A stretch of DNA of 64,000 nt. It comes from Viola odorata (lineage: Eukaryota > Streptophyta > Magnoliopsida > Malpighiales > Violaceae). This document shows positions 10,123-21,000 of this stretch, piece after piece (position 1 is the first letter of the stretch; every line of letters begins with the position of its first letter). Location of the stretch: positions 46,418,564 through 46,482,563 of the forward strand of contig OY829543.1 of NCBI GenBank assembly GCA_963691705.1, written 5' to 3'. Below the pieces are notes generated by a model. The model made no database searches. It saw only the letters and a program-made list of their open reading frames with translations, and was not told the DNA's origin. The position numbers and the translations under genes are program-made.

Positions 10123-10303
10123 GGGAAAACGACAGATTGACACCCAGAAGGTACTCCGGTGGACAATCGGACCACCAGACTATCGCCGTGACCAATTTGG
10201 CACCCAACAAATTTCCGTTAGACAAAATTGCACCCAGCGTTACTTCCGTTAGACAATAAAACCACTGTGCCACTCACTTTTCAACTATCTTTTTTAACGC
10301 CGT
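10123..10303 (+). repeat. Left terminal inverted repeat of the MULE
   Basis: Pairs with 11763-11943. It contains two copies of TTCCGTTAGACAA and two of the string TGCACCCAG/GGCACCCA, so the TIR has its own internal repeat structure. Confidence 0.88.
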
Positions 10304-11762
10304 TAACAACAACTAATTTGGCTCCATTTTCCTCCGTCTAAATCCCTAAAATCACTTTTGCCCATGAAAACGACGTCGTTTCAAATCAATTCCCTCCGAA
10401 TCATCCAAACCTCTCTGCAATTAAGTAAAAAAGCCATCTCTGCACCAACTTAATTCCCATTCTCTCAAGAAAGTCTTTCAATTAACTCCAGCAATCCCTT
10501 TGTAAATTTCAATCCAACCCTCTGCACATTAATTCCAGAACCAAGCCCCCTGCAAAATCAATTCGTCCAAAATCAAAAATCACTACTGTCAACACCAAAA
10601 AAATTCATTCATTCAACACCAAAACAAATCTGCAATTAATTAATCCAGTTCAATCCCAAATTGTTCAGGCGATGGATCCATCTTCATCAACTCTTCAATT
10701 TTGAAACATGCCCAGAATTAAGAGCAATTGCCATTAGCCTCTGCCAATAATCCCAAAATCCAATTCTCCCAAATTAATTCAATCCCCCGCTGCCTCTGCC
10801 AATAATCCCAAAATCCAAATCCTCCACCACAAACCCAGCAGCGGCACCACCACACGCTCCACCCATCACCACCGCAGCCACCGATCTAATCCAACCGCTC
10901 CACCAACCCAAATCGCCAAACACAAACCAACCCAAATCGCCGCACAACCCGCTGCCAAAATTCGAATCCTCCACCACAAACCCATCCGCACCACAAATCC
11001 AAGCAGCCACACGGCCAAACCCAAATTAAATAAAAGAGAAAGATGAAGAGGAAAAAGAATGTTTCGCCATCCAAAATCTAGATCCGAAAACAATTGCAGA
11101 ATAAGAGAATAGAACCAAGTATAGGGATAGAGAAAACAGGGACAAGAACGGACAGTCGGATCTGTGTTGGAGAGAGCTCGGATCTGTGTTGTGATGGTGA
11201 TGATGGTGATGGTGATGGTGATGGTGATGGTGGATGATGGAGGTCGATGGAGGTTTGGAGGTGACGAATGATGATGATGGAGGTTTGGGTCGAGGACGGT
11301 GGAGGAGGAGACTAAAGAGTGAGAGAGGGGAGAGAGAACGAGAGTGAAAATGGGTAAAGGGAATAACCTAAATACCTAATTAGTAATTAGGTAAAAATAA
11401 TGGAAAATAAAAAGAAAGAAATGAAAATGAAAATAAGAAAAAGAAAGAAAGAAATTCTAGAAATTCATATTTTTCTTACTTTTAAATTTTTTTACTGATT
11501 TTTTTAATTCTTTTTAGAATTTTTAAATTTTTTCGGATATTTTAAATTAATTATATATATATTTTTGATATTTTAAATTAATTATATTATTTTTTCTTTC
11601 ATTTGGAGAAGAGAAAAAGAAAAAAAGAAAGAAAGAAAGAAAAATAAAAATAAAAAAAGAAAGAAAAAGGAAAAAAATTGTTGACGTGGCATGCCACGTC
11701 ATCAATATAATGACATGTCAAGCACGTGACATGCCATATTAGCGGATAACGGTGGATCGCTG

Positions 11763-11943
11763 ACGGCGTTAAAAAAGGTTGTTGAAAAGTGAGTGGCACG
11801 GTAGTTTTATTGTCTAACGGAAATAACGCTGGGTGCAATTTTGTCTAACGGAAATTTGTTGGGTGCCAAATTGGTCACGGCGATAGTCTGGTGGTCCGAA
11901 TTTCCACCGGAGTATCTTCTGGGTGCCAATCTGTCGTTTTCCC
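11763..11943 (-). repeat. Right terminal inverted repeat of the MULE
   Basis: Reverse complement of 10123-10303 with about a dozen mismatches by eye and the same length. Confidence 0.88.
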
Positions 11944-11952
11944 TAAAATAAA

Positions 11953-12534
11953 ATAAACAACTTACTATATTTTTGACTTTTTAATTTATTTTTTTAAATT
12001 TTAAAACTATTACTATACACTTTTTCAGTCCTTTCTATTCCTTTCCTAGCTAATTCTCTTTAGTGAAGGGTTAAATTTTAAAAAAATCTGACACTTTTTT
12101 TAGGAAATGGTACATTAGTATCTTCCAGCTTAGCATGGTGAGGTGAAATAAAAAAAAAAATTGTAATGACCTCTACCGATCAAATATAACGATTAAATAT
12201 GTCACGAACATTAGAATAGTAAAAAAAAAAGCGCATAACATAGTCATTTTATAAAACCGTTTTCAATTTTACCCTTACTCGTTCGCTGCTATCATCCTCT
12301 AGAATGTATAGATCATTGGCACTCGTAGTAATTCTAGTCGAAAAAAAGAAAACACTGCAGAAAATTAAGGTTGTGTTTAGTAAATAGATTTTCTGTTTTT
12401 AATTTTCATCTCTTTTTCCATGTTTTCCTTTTCAGTGGAAAATAGAAAAACATGTTCGGTTGTACAAATGTGAAAAACTGTTTTCCCTAACTAAGAAAAA
12501 CGAAATTATGTTAATTTCATATAATAATATTATA
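11953..12534. other. AT-rich intergenic stretch without genes
   Basis: No ORF or RNA gene recognised. The part near 12117-12150 is an inverted, diverged match to sequence left of the MULE. Confidence 0.4.
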
Positions 12535-12735
12535 GGATGGCAATAGGTACCCATACCCACATATCCGCCCATAACCATACTCATTTAATCGGATAATACC
12601 CACTTTGACTGGGTATGGGTAATACCCGTTTTAACTAGGTATGGGTAATACCCGTATTTATAATTGTGGGTATAATAAATGCGGGTATAATTAGGTATGA
12701 TACCAGCAAAATACCCAAATGGATATGAAAAAAAT
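12535..12735. repeat. Repeat block of GGGTATGGGTAATACCCG units
   Basis: Three or more related copies of GGGTATGGGTAATACCCG and its inverse GGTACCCATACCC occur, with similar ACCCAATTGGGTATT and TATACCCCATAG strings near 13770-13866. Such motifs are common in non-autonomous hAT elements of plants. Clear TIR ends and an 8-bp duplication were not found, so no class is assigned. Confidence 0.35.
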
Positions 12736-13261
12736 TACCATAATGCCATTATTAATTAATTTGGTACAACTTCGTCATTTTTGTCACAATTGGGATTTAC
12801 TTCATTTTCTTTGATGTCGAGGTGGGTAACTCAAGTGACAGAGCGGTTGATGGTGGCCAGAGGATCGAAGATCCACCTTGTCCATGGTGTCCGTGATGAT
12901 GTTGTCGTGGTGATTGGAGTCGTCGGCATCAAGTAAATCGCTTTGCATCCTCTGTTCGTGCTCGCCATTGGCACCGTATACTCCTCTCGTCCGGCAGTAG
13001 CGGCCCCACCACTCTAGATCCTACCAATGGTAACCCTTCCAGTAACGTTCCGGTCGTCCTTTGCAGTGCCTCTCACCAAATTCCGCCGCTCCCTTGCAAT
13101 CTCCGAGTTTAGATTCCAATGATTTTCGGGGATGGTGATGAAATTGTTGTACCAGGGCCGGATGCGCACAAGAGAAGGAGACAATAGTAAACTGGTTGTG
13201 GAGGTTTTTGGAGGAGAGGCAGAGAATATACTGGTTGGTAATTTGCGTAGAAACCATGTTA

Positions 13262-13680
13262 AAAAAAAAGAGCCAAAATGATTTTAAAAAAGGAGAAAAA
13301 ACGGTAAAAAATGAGAAAATGATAAAAAAACGAACGAAGATGGTAAAAAACGAGCGAAGATTGTAAAAAACGAGCCAAAATGGTCTAAAATGAGCTAAAA
13401 CGGTAAAAAAGCGAACCAAAGCGGTAAAAACGAGCATAGATGGTAAAAAATAAGCCAAATGATAAAAAAACGAGCGAAAACTGTAAAAAATGAGCTAAAC
13501 GAGCCAAAACGGTAAAAAAAACGAGCTTAAACGGTAAAAAACGAGCATAAATGGTAAAAACGAACCAAGATAGTAAAAAACGAGCCAAAATGATAAAAAA
13601 TAAACTAAAATAGTAAAAAATGAGCCAAAATGGTAAAAATGAGCATAACTGGTGAAAACGAACCTAAGTAGTAAATTTTC
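13262..13680. repeat. Degenerate minisatellite, unit about 19-21 bp
   Basis: About 20 head-to-tail copies of a unit close to ACGAGCCAAAATGGTAAAAA, with single-base changes and indels. The reverse strand is an artificial Phe-rich open frame (FFTVLARF-type), which I do not regard as a gene. It ends about 550 bp before the IPUT1-like start codon, so it is in the gene's upstream region. Confidence 0.8.
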
Positions 13681-14225
13681 ACTTAATTATAAAAAAATAA
13701 AATAATTATGTAAAATAATTTTATTAAGTGAGATAATAAATAATGAAGTGTAATTGGATATTCATTACATACCCAATTGGGTATTAGACATATTGAATAT
13801 AGGGCATAATGGATATTTAATTTTGAATATGAATCGAGTATTTACTCATATTCACCTATACCCCATAGTCACGCGTACGTTCGAAAAAAAGTACGGAATT
13901 TTTTGAGGTCAAATAGTGAGTCATTCGGGCCACCTCGTTATGCGTAACGACGTTTATTTTGCCCCGGAAGGAGTACTTGCGTATAATATTAAGTAAAAAA
14001 AACATTTTACAATTTTCTTTTTAAAACTAGAAGTCAAAAATTAAACAAAAAGTTCAAATATTACACAAACACACACAAAGTTCAAATCCAACTCAAAACC
14101 CTTTTCTCCTTCTCCTCCTCCTCGAAAGATCCCAAATTTTGCATTTTCTTGGTAGGATCAAGTCAATATTCTCGAGAAAATCCTCATTCCCCCATCCAAA
14201 CACGCATCAAATCTTCCCAATTATA

Positions 14226-17168
14226 ATGATATTGTCCAGGTTGGGCGTTCTATTCACTCTAATCTTGCTCATTTCGGTTCAATCAGGAGAGTCTCGCCGA
14301 TCGCAAAGATCGAAGGAAGCGTACGTGACGCTTTTGTACGGAGATGAGTTCCTTTTGGGCGTTAGGGTTCTGGGGAAATCAATTAGGGACACTGGATCCA
14401 CCAAAGATATGGTGGCCCTAGTCTCTGATGGGGTTTCCAATTATGCTAAGCAGATTCTTGAGGTAATTAATCTAGACTCAATCGAGGAAAGTATGTGAAC
14501 TTATTGAATTCTTATGCATATGTTGCTTAATAAGGAAACATAAAAGAGATTTCTGTTGCTTTGTTTAGCCAATCATGTCTTTGGAAATTTATAATGTAAT
14601 GAAGTTTGGAGTTTTATTTTTTCCTGCTTCTCACTTGAAAGAGAGGTTAGTGGAGCACCCCTATCATTCATCAAGCTATTGCCATTTGAGAATTTGCTTG
14701 TCGAGCTATAGTTGTGTAGGTGAACAGATGTAACAAGAGATTTTTTATTACTGTATAGTTCCTAAGAAGTCCGGATTTGTTTCTACAGTGTCTTTTAGCT
14801 TGCCTGGAATTGCTTTTGCTTTATGGCACAAATACTTGAGTTGCTTCTAATATCAAATTTTGTCCGTGTAGGCGGATGGTTGGATACTTGAGATGATTAG
14901 TTTATTGGCTAACCCAAATCAAGTTCGGCCAAAAATGTTTTGGGGTGTATATACCAAGCTGAAAATCTTTAACATGACTAACTATAAAAAAGGTAATGGA
15001 GCTGTTGTTCCTTTTTTTCTTAACATTCTTCTTTTCTGATTGATCGGCAAATGTGTTTCCATGATGACTTTGTTGATTCATTTATTTGTGGTATTTATAT
15101 GTGCAGTTGTATATCTTGATGCGGATACTATTGTGGTCAAGAGTATTGAGGATCTCTTTCAATGTGTGAAATTCTGTGCTAATTTGAAGCACTCAGAGAG
15201 GTTGAATTCTGGAGTTATGGTGGTGGAACCATCAGCAGCTGTTTTCAATGACATGATGAGCAAAGTATCCACTTTGCCATCTTACACTGGAGGTTTGGAA
15301 CTTTGGATCTTGCTGTGCTATTAATAGTTTATAATTATAACTAAGTGACAGCTTTATTCATCACTTCTGGGGCTTCCTTGCAAATATGCACTTTTGCGGT
15401 CATTTCTGTTAATTCATTGCTCAGCCTTTGAATTCTTTGTGATGACACCATCTAGGAAACTTTTTTCCCCCATAAATATGAATATGAAATTCCTACTACT
15501 AAGTTTATAGAGAAACGGCACTAAATGTCTCTGTTAGGCAGTCCCATATTTATGAGTTTTATTACACGAGTAACAAAGTGCATATATAAATACCACGTCA
15601 TGTTTCACTAGGATGTTATTGTGTCAACTATTTCTGTAGCTAAATTGTTCTTAATATGGGGCATTAAAGCTCCAGACAGAGAATAACAAAGTGATAGCCT
15701 AATCTAAGTGATTTTTGACTGAATTCTCTTTTCTTTCTTTCATTCAATTTACTATATTTAAACATGCCTCTGATATTCTCTTTTTTGCTTATTGAAAACA
15801 GGAGATCAAGGGTTTCTGAATTCATACTACTCCCAATTTCCAAATGCACATGTATTCCAACCTAATTTACCCCAAGAAGCATTGGAGGCTAGACCTATAC
15901 CTGAAATGGAGAGACTCTCTACTCTGTACAACGCAGATGTTGGGCTTTACATGCTTGCAAACAAGGTAGTGGAGAGATATCAACCTATTTCCATAGTGCA
16001 GTAGCAATTCTGGTGTAGTGACCCAAATTTTCTGCCCAATCCATAGTTAGGCAGTCTTACAACATTGTATTTTATATGCAGTGGATGGTTGATGAAAGTG
16101 AGCTCCGTGTTATCCACTATACTCTTGGTCCGCTTAAACCTTGGGACTGGTGGACATCTTGGCTTTTGAAACCTGTTGATGTCTGGCAGGTATTTACTCC
16201 TACCTGTTTAAGCAAATTAAGTGTGTAATTATCTGATCTTTCATCCTCTACTGTATTACCCGCTCGGTTGGTAGTATTTGTCATTGGTTGTATTGCTTTA
16301 TGTTTGTCTGGTGCGGTCAAGTTTTATCCTCTATTTTTATATCGTTATACTAGAGGAGAATTTGGTTTACAACTAATCTCAGTTCTCATTTGCTGATGTT
16401 GCAGAGTGTCAGAGAACAGCTTGAAGAAACCCTTCCTGGAACTAGAGGTGGCAGAAATCCTAATGATGAACTTGTAGTCAAATTTTTATTCTTGTTACCA
16501 TTATGCGCTGCACTTTTCTGTTGCTACCGGTCTTTTTTTCAGGTTTGCTGGACAACTTATCTATTCCTCAATAGCTAAAGAGGCTTTCTTTTTTCCCCTT
16601 TATTGACCTCTAATGTATTATTGTGCTGCAGACACGGCCTTACTGTAGAAGTTCATTGTGTGATAATATAAGGCACCTTTACTACAAAATAAGATCAGTT
16701 GGAGGACTTACTTATAGTGGTATTCCTTCATCATCTACCATTAATTCCACTCATCAGGTTAGTCCCCTTATCTATTTCTTGTAAGTGACATGTTTGAAAG
16801 ATCATACACATACTGCACACGCGATGTGCGCTCTTTAATTTCTTCTTTTATGTGTGCTAATTAAACAGTATTCGAATGCTGCACAATCCAAGGTGCCGGC
16901 TTATCTGGGTGGATTTTCCATCCTCGTGTGTTTTATAAGTGCTTTGGTGTCCCTTGCATTCAGTCTTGTAATTGTGCCTCGGCAAGTGATGCCGTGGATG
17001 GGTTTGATCTTGCTGTATGAGCGGACTTTCACAATTTTCTTTCTTTTATTTGGGGGATATCTCCATCTAATCTATGCCTGGGGAACGATGACTGCGACTC
17101 AGACAGGATCTGTTTCGGCTCGCTATGAATCTCTTGGTTATGACTCAGGAAAAGTGATACGATCCTAG
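14226..17168 (+). CDS. IPUT1: IPUT1/PGSIP6-type inositol phosphorylceramide glucuronosyltransferase, exons 1-8 (gene disrupted)
   Basis: GT8-family enzyme that transfers glucuronic acid from UDP-GlcA to inositol phosphorylceramide, the first glycosylation step of GIPC sphingolipids in the Golgi. The Arabidopsis counterpart (PGSIP6, also MOCA1) is also implicated in salt sensing. Exons read with GT-AG borders: 14226-14462, 14872-14992, 15107-15292, 15802-15965, 16082-16189, 16405-16542, 16632-16757, 16869-17154. Visible are a signal-anchor N-terminus (MILSRLGVLFTLILLI), catalytic DxD D124-A-D126, an LNSGVMVVEPS segment, the HxxxGxxKPW motif (H248, K255-P-W257), and hydrophobic helices in exons 6 and 8. 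An LTR element is inserted right after exon 8; reading on gives VIRS and a stop at 17166-17168 (459 aa). Joined to exons 9-10 it would be 543 aa, near the family length of about 540. The ATG at 14226 is the first one preceding the signal anchor. Confidence 0.9.
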
Positions 17169-18065
17169 TTGCGTAGGATGCGTAGCACGTACCTTTTGAT
17201 CTTTGTTCAAGACTGGATTTCAATCTGCGGAAATAATATGACTCTCTTGATGTTTAAATCTCCTAACAGCCAGGCGTTAAGCAATCTAAACCAAGCAATC
17301 GAGGATCTTGAGTAGAATCCTTAAATCTAGACTCCGGTATGAGAATCAATCTAAGGCAAACGACACAATGAAGCAATATTCGGGTTTTACTTGAAACAGA
17401 CTCGAGAATTGCAAGACTCAAGAAGGAACAAGTGCTCACGGATGAACAATGGGCATAAGTTGCAAGAAACAATTGTTCTGATTATCAAAATTAAGCCAAG
17501 TTTCTAAGGAGGCCAAACGGCTCCTTATATAAGGTTACAAGCAAACCCTAATAATAAACCTAATAGGAATAGAAGTAGGACTTCTAAAATAGGAAAAATA
17601 ACTTAACTAATTAACTGTTTAATTAACTAATTAAGCTAAAACAAATAAAGTCAATGACTTTAAAATCAGTCAAGGCACGCCAGCTTCTGGACACGCGGAA
17701 CGGGTAGGAGCCGTTTTGAGCAATCGGCACGCGAGACAGATGAGTGAAACGGCAACGGCTGAGTGAAATGGTCAGATGCCGATTTGGCGAAACGGACAAG
17801 AGCCGTTTTGAACGAATCGGGCAAGACCCGTTTTGCGATAAACGGTCAAGTGTCGTTTCTGGCAGAATCATCTTCGGTCATTGTGAATGTAAGGAGATTC
17901 ACAACTCTTGGCGTCTTCTCTCGAAGTGCAGCTTCCTCACTTGTCCTCTCACATTCCAGCTCCTTGTGAATGAGAGCTGACAATCGGTCTTGAAGCTTTC
18001 TTGCTCTGGCTCGAGTCATTGGACCAGCTGGTGGTAACGGTAGTTGGATGCGTGGATTCGCATCA
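17155..18065 (-). repeat. 3' LTR (element strand) of the IPUT1 insertion
   Basis: 911 bp, TG...CA. It contains the last codons and the stop of the Gag-Pol ORF (to 17846). TTATATAAGG at about 17525-17535, read on the minus strand, is a possible TATA box. Confidence 0.93.
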
Positions 18066-21000
18066 TTCCCTCCCCCTTCGGAAGGATTCGCCCTCGAATC
18101 CGAATCGGCATCAGCTGAAAGTCCACACTCGTCATCTGCATCAAACAATTCTAAGTCAGAAACATTAAAGGTAGAGCTAACGGCACCATACTCACTCGGC
18201 AACGCCAGTTTATAGGCATTGTTGTTGATCTTTTCAATAATCTGGAACGGTCCATCGCCTCGAGGAGATAGCTTGCCGCGGCGTTGGGCAGGAAAACGCT
18301 CCTTGCGCATATGCAACCAAACCCAATCGCCAACCTGGAACGTCACTAGCCGTCGGCCATCGTTCCGTTTCAGCATCAGTTTCGCATTCATTCGCTCAAT
18401 GTTCTGTTTTGCCTTAGCATGTAATTGCTTGACAAAATCAGCTTTCTGTGCACCATCTAGACTAACAACATCACTCAAAGGTAAAGGGGTCAAATCCAAA
18501 ACAGTTCTAGGATTAAAGCCATACACAAGTTCAAACGGCGAGTAATGAGTAGTAGAATGAACAGCACGGTTGTAAGCAAATTCAATAAACGGTACATGAT
18601 CAACCCAAGTAGAAACATGCTTACGAACTAAGGTGCGTAAAAGGGAACCAAGAGTCCGATTTACCACCTCTGTTTGACCATCCGTTTGTGGGTGATAAGA
18701 TGTAGAATACAATAATTTAGTACCAAGCTTCTTCCATAAGACACGCCAAAAATGACTAAGAAACTTAGTATCTCTATCACTCACAATCGTCAAAGGGATA
18801 CCATGCAAACGGACTACTTCACGAAAAAATAAATCAGCAATCTGAGTAGCATCATACGTAGTAGAACATGGTATAAAGTGGGACATCTTCGAAAATCTGT
18901 CCACTACAACAAAGACACTATCTTTCCCGTTCTTAGACCTAGGCAGTCCTACGACAAAATCCATAGATAAATCGGTCCAAGGGTGAGAAGGGACAGGTAA
19001 CAGCATGTATTCTCCATGACCAGCAGATTTAGACTTGGCTCTACGACAGACTAAACAACGAGCAATAATACGCACAACATCACGCTTCATGTGAGGCCAA
19101 TAAAAGTGATCATGCAATACATCCAAGGTTTTAGTTATGCCAAAGTGACCCATTAAGCCACCACTATGGGCTTCATGCACAAGTAACTCACGAAGAGAGC
19201 AATGAGGAATACATAAATGTTTGCCTTTAAACAAATAACCCTCATGTTTATAGAATTTAGAACCAGAAATAGAAACGCCATGCAAATAAATATCACCAAA
19301 ATCAGAATCGGTGGCATAGAGTTCTATAATGTGCGAAAATCCAAGCAATTTGGCATTTAGAGAAGTGATGAGCACATACCGCCGAGATAGTGCATCAGCA
19401 ACAACATTCTCTTTACCTTGCTTGTACTGAATGTGGTAAGGGAAGGTTTCAATGAATTCCATCCAAACGGCATGTCGCCGATTCAGCTTTCCTTGACCCT
19501 TTAGGTATTTCAAGCTCAAATGGTCAGTGTGGACAATGAACTCCCTCGGCATCAGGTAGTGTTGCCATGTCTCCAACGCTCGAACAAGAGCATAGAACTC
19601 CTTGTCATAGGTAGGATATCGGAGTTGAGCATCCTTGAGTTTTTCACTGAAATAGGCAATCGGCCGTCTCTCCTGCATCAGAACGGCGCCGATTCCTAAC
19701 CCGCTGGCGTCACACTCTACCTCAAACGCCTTGCTGAAGTCGGGCAGTGCTAGTACGGGAGCGGCACAGAGCCGATCTTTGAGGGTAGCAAACGCCGCTT
19801 CTTGTTGCTGATCCCACCTGAAAACAACATTCTTCTTTGTTAAGTCATTCAGAGGAACAGCGATGGTGCTAAAGTCTTTGACAAATCGCCGATAGAAGCT
19901 CGCCAAGCCATGGAATGATCTCACATCACTAACGGACGTCGGCGTTGGCCACTCCTGAATCGCGCGGATTTTCTCTTCATCCACTTTAACGCCATCTGCA
20001 CTCACAATAAAACCAAGAAAACCAACTTGTTCCATTGCGAAAGAACACTTACTAGGTTTAGCATATAATTTCTGCTCACGAAGTGTTAGGAAAACCTCCC
20101 TAAGATGGAGAACATGCTCATCAAACGATTTGCTATAAATTAAGATATCATCAAAATAAACTACAACAAATTTGCCAATTAAGTGCCGAAGTACATGGTT
20201 CATTAACCTCATAAAGGTGCTAGGAGCATTAGTTAAGCCAAACGGCATAACCATCCATTCATATAAACCATACTTAGTTTTAAAAGCAGTTTTCCATTCA
20301 TCCCCTTCTTTCATGCGAATTTGGTGGTAACCACTCATTAAATCAATTTTAGAAAAAAATCGACTACCACTTAGTTCATCTAACATGTCATCTAAACGAG
20401 GAATAGGGTGTCGATACTTTACAGTGATTTTGTTGACTGCTCGGCAATCAACGCACATACGCCAAGTGCCGTCTTTGTTTGGGACTAGAATGACAGGAAC
20501 GGCACATGGAGACAGACTCTCTCTGACATAGCCACGGGCAAGCAAATCGTTCACTTGCCGTTGCAACTCTTTGGTCTCCTCTGGATTGGATCGGTAAGCT
20601 GGCCGATGTGGAATTGCCGATCCAGGGACAAAGTCAATCTGATGTTCTATGCCTCGAAACGGAGGTAGTCCAGGTGGCATCTCTTCGGGTAGAACATCCG
20701 CAAATTCCTGCAAGAGAGAAGAAATACCAATCGGAACGGTGAGGTGTCGTTCCGTTTTATCTGAGGTTAAACAATAAGAGCGAAAACGCATTAGAAGTAG
20801 GGGTCGGCTTGCGCCAAAACAATCTTTCTTAGAAATCAATATTTTCCTTACTTCGCTATCCTTGGCATACACGCTCGAATTCTTTTTACTTGCCTCTCCT
20901 TTTATCCTCTCAATGCCACTCTCAGCATGCTTACTTTTGTCATGCGAATATTTTCTGAGACTCTCTATTTCACTCTTTCCATGCTCTATGTTTTCATGGA

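Larger units (their letters stand above)
10123..11943. mobile_element. Mutator-like (MULE) non-autonomous DNA transposon, 1821 bp
   Basis: The ends are inverted repeats of 181 bp (10123-10303 and 11763-11943) that I estimate at above 90% identity, both starting GGGAAAACGACAGATTG. They are flanked by a perfect 9-bp direct repeat TAAAATAAA (10114-10122 and 11944-11952). Long TIRs plus a 9-bp duplication are diagnostic of Mutator-like elements. The interior holds no transposase. It has the palindrome AAACGACGTCGTTT (10369-10383), a Pro/Ala-type repetitive segment (10790-11010), and a GATGGT microsatellite (about 11193-11232). Transposition would need a MULE transposase supplied elsewhere. Confidence 0.88.

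Noticed and set aside
10774..11093. Gly/Trp-rich minus-strand frames inside the MULE
   Set aside because: Three overlapping phases of a repetitive segment; no evidence that any is translated.
13021..13588. Minus-strand Phe-rich open frames over the minisatellite
   Set aside because: The apparent protein is translation of the tandem repeat and has no start context or domain.
13262..13680. Regular short repeats resembling a CRISPR array
   Set aside because: Units are contiguous, degenerate and without unique spacers, in a plant nuclear context; it is a minisatellite.
17846..18300. Chromodomain at the C-terminus of the gypsy polyprotein
   Set aside because: No aromatic cage or chromodomain fold signature seen; only the TRARARKLQ motif.
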